Shown piece after piece: positions 57,073 to 64,000 of a DNA stretch of 64,000 nucleotides. Under the pieces are notes generated by a model, which was given only the letters and a program-made list of their open reading frames with translations, was not told the DNA's origin and made no database searches. The translations under genes and the position numbers were made by a program. Each line of letters begins with the position of its first letter. The first letter of the stretch is position 1. The stretch comes from Cordilura impudica (lineage: Eukaryota > Arthropoda > Insecta > Diptera > Scathophagidae): contig OY821519.1 in NCBI GenBank assembly GCA_963682025.1, forward strand, positions 136,071,094 to 136,135,093, written 5' to 3'.

Positions 57073-57583
57073 TTATACCCTATACCACCATGTGGTTTGG
57101 ATATAATGACTTTGTGCTGCTGTTTGCAACTACAAAAAATATTTGACCTAGACCCATCTTTTATTATACCGATCGAATCAGAATCACTATCTGATTCGAT
57201 TTAACGATGTCCGCCCGTCCGTCCGTCCGTCCGTCTGTGTATCCATGTAAAGCTTGTAATCAAATTGCAGGTCGCAAATATGAATATATTTTGATGAAAT
57301 TTGGTATATAAGCTTCCATCGGCCATAGGATAAATGCTATGAAATCGACATAAATTGCCATAAGATCCAAACTATAATATAGATCTTAGTCAAATTGGGT
57401 CTGTATGTGTTTACTGTATCGATTAATCAGTAGTCCAAAAAAATCCCTATAGGACTATTCTTAGTCATAGGTCCCATATAGAGCTGCTTCCCGATCTTCA
57501 CTGAAATCTATCAAAAATCAAAAATATTGCACAGATTTTTCTCAAATTTGGTTTGTGTATATTTTTTAAAAATGTAAGCGACT
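57073..57583 (+). mobile_element. DINE/mini-me-type element, 3' truncated
   Basis: Starts TTATACCCTATACCAC, core and (GTCC)n near 57211-57232, and breaks off at GCGACTTTACCAAA. Confidence 0.75.
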
Positions 57584-57589
57584 TTACCA

Positions 57590-58139
57590 AATTTTAGAAC
57601 TTAACCCTAAAAATGCATTTGGAGTTAATAAAATCAGTAATAAAATGCTTTTAAAGTTACCCGTGTAGCATTAAGAATTATTCTTTTTATTTTCAATGCT
57701 ATATTACGCCTAGAATATTTTCGCCCAGAATGGAAAGTTTCTATCGTTAAAATGATATCCATGCCAGTAAAAGATCACACGAAAGTCGTATACTACAAAC
57801 CGAAAATTTAAAATTAAAGAAAATGGCTTTATAAACACACCACAAACTATAACACTGGAGTACCTCAAGGTAGCATTTTGGGGCCTCTTTAGTATATCTT
57901 AGTATATCTTACATTTGCTGATGACACAGCAATATTAACCATTCATAACAATCCACATGATGTATCCAGAATATTGCAAAATCATATCAATGAATTAGAG
58001 ACCTGGTTAAAAAAGTGGAAGATTAAGGTGAATGAGCAAAAATGCTAAGAAGAGAAACTTGTCCATTAATTCAAATAAATAATCATAACTTACCCCAACA
58101 AGATAACGTTAAATATCTAGGAATACATCTTGACCGTCG
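57590..58139 (+). pseudogene. Jockey-type LINE RT fragment
   Basis: ELNPKNAFGVNKISNKMLLK and a decayed FNA..RL.YF..WK block are followed by a deletion. GVPQGSILGPL comes next (as GVPQGSILG-stop variants near 57860), then FADDTAILTIHNNPHD with the catalytic ADD, LETWLKKWKIKVNEQKC and VKYLGIHLDRR. The frame is interrupted at CGTCG within the LDRR codons by the Transib insertion; the rest of the LINE is not in the window. Confidence 0.8.
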
Positions 58140-59542
58140 CACAGTGGTTCAAAACCAAAAAAAAGTGGTAATAAGTCTGGAACTTCTAAACTATTGGTTG
58201 GATTGGAATAGTATATTCTAGGCGATTGTAGTCAAGGATATAGGCTTTCAAAATATTTATTTTTGAGATACTCTGTTGGAACACAGGGTGAGCTACAGGG
58301 TGCCAAAGTCGACCACCTCGAGGTGGAAAATGCTTTCAAAGCTTGTAACTTTTATAAATATGAAGTGATTTTTACGTTTTTTGAATTTTTCCAATAACCA
58401 TTAAATTATTAACAAAAAACATGCTTATACTACCTAGTTATGGTTTAAAAAATATTTGATTTTAAAAATCAACATTTGAACTTTTCACCAAATTCTTTCT
58501 TGGTTTTTCGCAAATAACATTTTTATTAAAACAGATATAAAAAAAAATCTAAAAATATGTGGCGATAGCCAGTACTTTTTAAAAAAATACGTTGAAGTAC
58601 TTTTTGAATTATTTCAAACCGCTTAGTGAGCACAAAATCTTAAAGTTGACTTTTTGAATCAGGTTCTAAAAATTGCAAATTTTTGCCAAAAAATACCCTT
58701 CATTCTTTCACTTTTTTCTCACAACCTTGGTAAAACATGTATATATTTTTCTACACGTTTTAAAAGAATATGCTTCAAGAATGGTTGTAAGTGAAATTTT
58801 TAATATTTTTGGTCATGCACCCTACGTCCAGCATTGGACGAAATTGGGCAATTTTTAAAAAAAAAAAATAAGTTTTAAAAGTTAATACAAAAATATCCGC
58901 TCGATTTCTTCAAATATTTCACCACAGTGTTAAAGCTCCAAATATTTTTATTTATTTGCCGTAATAAAATTCACCGCCGTTACATAAACGTGGCCAAGAG
59001 GGCTTAAATGGTGAAAAAAGTCAAATTTTCATACGAATTTTTTTTGTTAACATAAAAAACATATTGAGATTAGTTATTTTTATATTTTGTTTATTGATTC
59101 ACAACGGCATTTAAATTATCTAAACTACTTCAAAAAATCATTTTGATAACGTTAATAGTTTTTGAGATATTTATATTCAAATTTCAGAAAAAAATATAGA
59201 AAACTATGGTTTTTCGTTTTTTTTTTTTGGTTTTTTGGTAAAGTGTTCCCAAAATTTTTGAATTTTACTTATTATTATATATATTGTTAAAGAAGACATA
59301 TTTATCTATTCAACGACATATAACATGTCTATCAAATATATTGCAACATGCTGAATAATGACCCCAAACCACACTCCACAGGCAAAAATTTAGCTATTTC
59401 TCTATTTGTTCATATAAATGGTCATTTACATAGTGAATGACATATTTTTTTATTGTTTTTTTTGGTAAAAGGTTGCATACGTTTTTATTACTTCAAATAA
59501 TTTTATATATCTTTTCAAAGAAGGTGTAATTATAAGTTAATG
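58140..59542 (+). repeat. Left inverted repeat of Transib A
   Basis: Matches the inverse of 61831-63233 to GAAGGTGTAATTATA near 59525. Unusually long for Transib, whose repeats are generally tens of bases. Confidence 0.9.
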
Positions 59543-59762
59543 GTGTATGAAATATTTACCTAATGAGTTTCAACTGATCATAAAATTGCCCGAAACTCTG
59601 ATACCTATTGCAAAATATCTGTAATTCACAATACCTTTTTATGCAAAAAAAACAGGTAAAAGCCAAATCCTTAGATTCACTAAAACAAAATGTAAGTATT
59701 GGTTGAAGTACCTGCCCGATATATTACCTTTCAAAAAGTATTTTCAGTATATATAATCTATC

Positions 59763-61768
59763 ATGGAGGTTACATTAAAGTATTATTCACTTTGCAAAGT
59801 TATTTGGGAAAATCCTTCCCATTCTACTATTCATTCATCACGTTCGGAAAAAGTCTCGAAATTATTTTATACTATTAACAACACTTACGGTTTAAATGTG
59901 AGATCTGAAGATGTTGAAAATTTTTACAAAGCTTACGAAAGAAGATTTAGCCAATCGCGTTTATCAAAATCAAAGTTTATGACTAAAAATGAAGAATGGT
60001 TGAAAACGGGCCTCACAGTATAAATTGAGAAAAAGGCATTTGGTCGACCTAAAAAGGACTACGAAAATGTTCAATCAAGGACCAAAAAGAAAAAACAAGA
60101 AGAAATCATTAGTAACTCGCCTAATGAAATTAAGGATTCTTTTAAATCAGCCTTGACACGCACGCAAACAAAGGAAGCTGCTAAAATTGTAGATGTGTTA
60201 CCAACTGCATCTCCTAAGCGGTTGAAGCGTATGGTGCAAAGTATTTCAACGCCAAAATCGTCAACATCATTTACAGAAGAGGATGCGTTAGCTCTTATTT
60301 TAAGGATTTAGCTCTCAAAGAAAAAGGATTTGATATTTTTCCTACCAGCAGAGCCATAAAGGAAACAAAAAATAAAATTCTACCATCTAATGTGAAATCC
60401 AATACTGAAAGTACAAATGTTGGATTAGCGGAACTGCTTGAAAACACTGCATCTAGAATAATATCCACATTTAGCAAAGAAGAAATAGAAATATGCAACA
60501 ATTCAGAAGTTACGTTAATATGTAAATGGGGATGCGATGGAACATCTGGATTTTCTGAGTATAGACAACCAAGTGGAAGCAATTCAGAAATAGATTCTTC
60601 AACAATTTTTATGACATCATTATTACAATTAAAAATGAGGCTATATAATGAGACAAGTTCTTCTTCTAGTGAGAGAGAATATCAGGACATATGGAGTAAT
60701 TTAACACCCGGATCTAAGTTTCTATGTCGGCCAATCCGATGTGAGCACACAAAGGAAGACAAAATTACAACACAAAGCTTAGTGAGTTTAATAAATCAGG
60801 AAATTTCGAGATTGTCTCCAGTTTTTGTGGAAATATCTGGAAGTGTCATTAAAGTGTTATTTCAACCACTTTTTACAATGATTGATTGGAAAGTAGCCAA
60901 TGCCGTTACAGATATAACATCTACTTGGAAATGTAATATATGTGGAAAGAAAAGTTCAGAATTTCATAACAGTTGTGATGAAATTCCTATTAATGAAAAT
61001 GCTTTCAAATTTGGAATATCACCACTTCATGCAAGAATACGATTTATGGAATATTGCTTGCATCTCGCATATGATCTAAAATACCGGCAAATTCCAGGAC
61101 AAAATATACCAGTTAAAAATAATACTGATCTACACGCCATACGAAAAACTGAGAAGAAAAGAATTCAGGATGAATTTAAAATGCAACTTGGTCTAATTAT
61201 CGATAAGCCTTTTTTTGGCTATGGAAGTTCAAATGATGGTAATACAGCAAGACGTTTCTTTGAAGATCCCGAAACTACTTCTTTGATTACTGGCATTGAC
61301 ACGCCTTTAATCGCACGGTTTAAAGTAATATTAGCTGTCATTAATAGTAAACAACAAATTAATGCGGAGAAATTGAAAATATATGCTAGTGGAACTAAGG
61401 AATTAATAATGAACTTATATCCTTGGAGGCCAATGACACCAACTGTACACAAAGTATTAGCTCATGGGAAAGAAATAATACAAAATAGCATCCTGCCCTT
61501 GGGAGAACTGACTGAAGAAGCACAAGAAGCTAGAAACAGAGATGTCAAACACTTTAGACTTTTTAATACAAGAAAATGTAGCAAAGAAGCCCAAAATTCC
61601 GATTTAATGGAATATTTATTGATATCATCAGATCCAGTAATATACTCCATAAGAACAAAATAGTTACCAAAAATAAGTCTTGAAATAGAAAATGATGATT
61701 CCGAAGCTATGGATATAAAACATCTTTTATCTTTTGATATTTCTGATTGTTTTGTAGAAAATAACTAG
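59763..61768 (+). pseudogene. Transib transposase A (RAG1-core related), nearly intact
   Basis: The ATG at 59763 opens an 86-residue N-terminus ending WLKTGLTV-stop. It continues KKAFGRPKKDYENVQSRTKK, and a frameshift near 60290 (EEDALALI / FKDLALKEKGFDIFPTS) leads into the main frame, open from 60392 for 423 residues. There KWGCDGTSG has the first Asp (D49), TMIDWKVANAVTD the second (D165; usual TMIDGK) and CNIC at 181-184 the CX2C. NDGNTARRFF at 281-290 and HKVLAH at 353-358 (HX4H) follow. LTEEAQEARNRDVKHFR at 373-389 carries the catalytic Glu. After a TAG at 61661 the tail runs to VENN at 61768. Two stops and one frameshift only. The CX2C/HX4H zinc pairing matches RAG1. Confidence 0.88.
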
Positions 61769-61830
61769 TAAAAAAGCAGACAATTGTTATGTAATTTTAA
61801 GCCTATTATAAAACAAATAAAAAAAATACT

Positions 61831-63233
61831 CATTAAACTATAATTATACCTTCTTTGAAAAGATATATAAAATTATTTGAAGTAATAAAAACGTATGCAA
61901 CCCTTTACCAAAAAACCATAAAAAAATATGTCATTCACTATGTAAATGACCATTTATATGAACAAATAGAGAAATAGCTAAATTTTTGCCTGTGGAGTGT
62001 GGTTTGGGGTCATTATTTCAGCATGTTGCAATATATTTGATAGCCATGTTATATATCGTTGAATAGATAAATATGTCTTCTTTAACAATGTATATAACAA
62101 TAAGTAAAATTCAAAAATTTTGGGAACACTTTACCAAAAAACCAAAAAAAAAACGAAAAACCATAGTTTTCTATATTTTTTTTCTGAAATTTGAATATAA
62201 ATATCTCAAAAACTATTAACGTTATCAAAATGATTTTTTGAAGTGTTTTAGATAATTTAAATGCCGTTGTGAATCAATAAACAAAATATAAAAATAACTA
62301 ATCTTAATATGTTTTTTATGTTAACAAAAATAACTGGTATGAAAATTTGACTTTTTTCACTATTTAAGCCCTCCTGACCACGTTTATGTAATGGCGGTGA
62401 ATTTTATTACGGCAAATGAATAAAAATATTTGGAGCTTTAATACTGCGGTGAAATATTTGAAGAAATCGAGCGGATATTTTTGTATTAACTTTTAAAACT
62501 TAGTTTTTTTTTTTAAATTGCCCAATTTCGTCCAATGCTGGACGTAGGGTGCATGTCCAAAAATATTAAAAATTTCACTTACAACCATTCTTGAAGTATA
62601 TTCTTTTAAAATGTGTAGAAAAATATATACATGTTTTACCAAGGTTGTGAGAAAAAAGTGAAAGAATGAAGGGTATTTTTTGGCAAAAATTTGCAATTTT
62701 TAGAACCTGATTCAAAAAGTCAACTTTAAGATTTTGTGCTCACTAAACGGTTTGAAATAATTCAAAAAGTATTTCAGCGAATTTTTTTGAAAAGTACTGG
62801 CTATCGCCATATATTTTTAGATTTTTTTTATCTGTTTTAATAAAAATGTTATTTGCGAAAAACCAAGAAAGAATTTGGTGAAAAGTTCAAATGTTGATTT
62901 TTAAAATCAAATATTTGTTAAACCATAAGCGATAACTAGGTAGTATAAGCATGTTTTTTGTTAAGAATTTAATGTTTATTGGAAAAATTTAAAAAACGTA
63001 AAAATCACTTCATATTTATAAAAGTTACAAGCTTTGAAAGCATTTTCCACCTCGAGGTGGTCGAATTTGGCACCCTGTAGCTCACCCTGTGTTACAACAG
63101 GGTATCTCAAAAATAAATATTTTGAAAGCCTATATCCTTGACTACAATCGCCTAGAATATACTATTCGAATCCAACCAATAGTTTAGAAGTTCCAGACTT
63201 ATTACCACTTTTTTTTGGTTTTGAACCACTGTG
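61831..63233 (-). repeat. Right inverted repeat of Transib A
   Basis: Inverse of 58140-59542, ending CCACTGTG against CGTCG. Confidence 0.9.
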
Positions 63234-63238
63234 CGTCG

Positions 63239-64000
63239 CACAGTGGTCAATTTCGCGAGATAGCGGTCAAAACTCTATAACTTTTGACCAGATTGGTATT
63301 TTTTTACGCAATTTGTTTTGTTCAATAGGAGGGACTTTAAGCTTCAATTTGCGTGTTCAAACGTAAAAATCGACTGATAGGAACGTAAGTAATTTGGAGT
63401 TAAAAATGCATTTTAATTTTTTGTTGAGTTTCCATGTAAAAGTTGAATATTTTGACATTTTAAATAGGTATTTTTTTTATAATTTCTTATTTTCTTCAAT
63501 CGTATTTTACAACCAATACTTATTTAGTATTCCTAAACTTAATTTTGGTCAGAAAATGCCAATATTTGGCCCCTGACATTTATTTAGTCTCAATATTCAC
63601 AGGGGCCAAAGGTTGGTTTTTTTTGGAAGAAAGCTAATTCTTGTGAGGACTAAACTGAAAAATAACACTGAAATTCCCAACAATATCAATACCATTTGGA
63701 TATATTATATACAGAACACAACATCGATAAAATTTTAAGTAAACTTTTACTATTGATTTAAAGTGCACATATATTTTATTTAAATGTATTAATAAAAATT
63801 TATACTAAAATTAGGAACAAATTATAATCTTTAAACTCGTATTAATTAAACAATATTAGTAAAAATTTCTTCCAAATAGCTTTGATTTTCATTTTGCAGT
63901 AGTTGTTTAGCTTCTTCATCTAACTCTAATGAGGTTGATTTCCATTTTTGTCGAATACTGGACATATATGGGTCTGATGTGCACAACAAAATATTAATAA
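63239..64000 (-). mobile_element. Right end of a second Transib (B), continues off-window
   Basis: Begins CACAGTGGTCAATTTCGCGA directly after the CGTCG shared with Transib A. A minus-strand Transib C-terminus follows at 63846-64000, so B points towards A tail to tail. Beyond the first eight bases the end sequence differs from A, so B is a different subfamily. Nothing coding between 63239 and 63845. Confidence 0.75.
63846..64000 (-). CDS. Transib transposase B, C-terminal end
   Basis: Partial, upstream part outside the window. It reads INILLCTSDPYMSSIRQKW, then LDEEAKQLLQNENQSYLEEI and a stop at 63846. It aligns with the LLISSDPVIYSIRTK end of transposase A and with the usual LL.(S/T)SDP.IS..R ending of Transib proteins. 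No frame break in the 51 visible codons. Confidence 0.7.
   Translation of the reverse strand, partial: INILLCTSDPYMSSIRQKWKSTSLELDEEAKQLLQNENQSYLEEIFTNIV

Larger units (their letters stand above)
58140..63233 (+). mobile_element. Transib transposon with 1.4-kb inverted repeats
   Basis: The left end CACAGTGGTTCAAAACC and the inverted right end are the same. CGTCG flanks both sides (58135-58139, 63234-63238). Inverted repeats run 58140-59542 and 61831-63233, 1403 bp each, with a handful of mismatches in the outer 190 bp. A Transib transposase is in between. A five-base GC-rich target matching CGNCG and a CAC-beginning terminus are Transib hallmarks; the heptamer here is exactly the RSS heptamer CACAGTG. 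Total 5094 bp. Confidence 0.92.

Noticed and set aside
58673..58858. 61-residue ORF duplicated at 62493-62696
   Set aside because: Lies within the Transib inverted repeats; no conservation beyond the repeat identity and no known motif.

Overview
The window looks like nuclear DNA of a brachyceran, probably calyptrate, fly. It is very AT-rich and carries many DINE/mini-me-type repeats with (GTCC)n tracts. It also holds piggyBac, Harbinger, Transib and Helitron elements, Jockey- and CR1-type LINEs, and Ty3/gypsy elements whose primer sites match tRNA-Ser and tRNA-Trp. I find no confident host gene; this is a transposon-dense intergenic or large-intron region. The clearest complete reading frame is a 1333-residue Gag-Pol of a young Ty3/gypsy element. 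One signal-peptide-like ORF (31646-31879, minus) and one small membrane ORF (8765-9040, minus) are the only candidates for host coding sequence.

Layout. 1-345: Helitron-like fragment. 578-4994: gypsy element with 190-bp LTRs and a GGTTC target duplication. 5.3-7.6 kb: LINE remnant split by a decayed transposase-like gene. 8.1-9.0 kb: Helitron, MITE, small ORF. 11107-15055: piggyBac split by a DINE that is itself split by a second DINE. 15.7-18.1 kb: LINE on the minus strand split by a solo LTR full of minisatellites. 18.3-19.2 kb: Gag fragments. 19.3-25.3 kb: a Harbinger element with convergent transposase and Myb-like genes, each split by a LINE, with a MITE inside or beside each LINE. 25.4-29.8 kb: Helitron, Jockey RT, a minisatellite, two DINEs and a Kabuki/CsRn1-like LTR plus gag. 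31-36 kb: candidate exon, transposase-like and zinc-finger pseudogenes, Helitron. 37-42.5 kb: second DINE family and a dead Transib. 43176-50561: a long-TIR transposon region with two tandem copies of a dead transposase. 51.9-57.6 kb: DINEs and a second dead Transib. 57.6-58.1 kb: Jockey RT. 58140-63233: a nearly complete Transib with 1.4-kb inverted repeats ending in CACAGTG, flanked by CGTCG. 63239-64000: the right end of another Transib, separated from the first by only those five bases.

The genes do not form a cooperating host pathway; the organisation is one of nested insertions. Several nests can be resolved to the base because removing an insertion restores a reading frame or repeat. 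The most interesting part is the RAG1-related Transib pair at the right edge, where two RSS-heptamer-like ends face each other across a 5-bp CGTCG.
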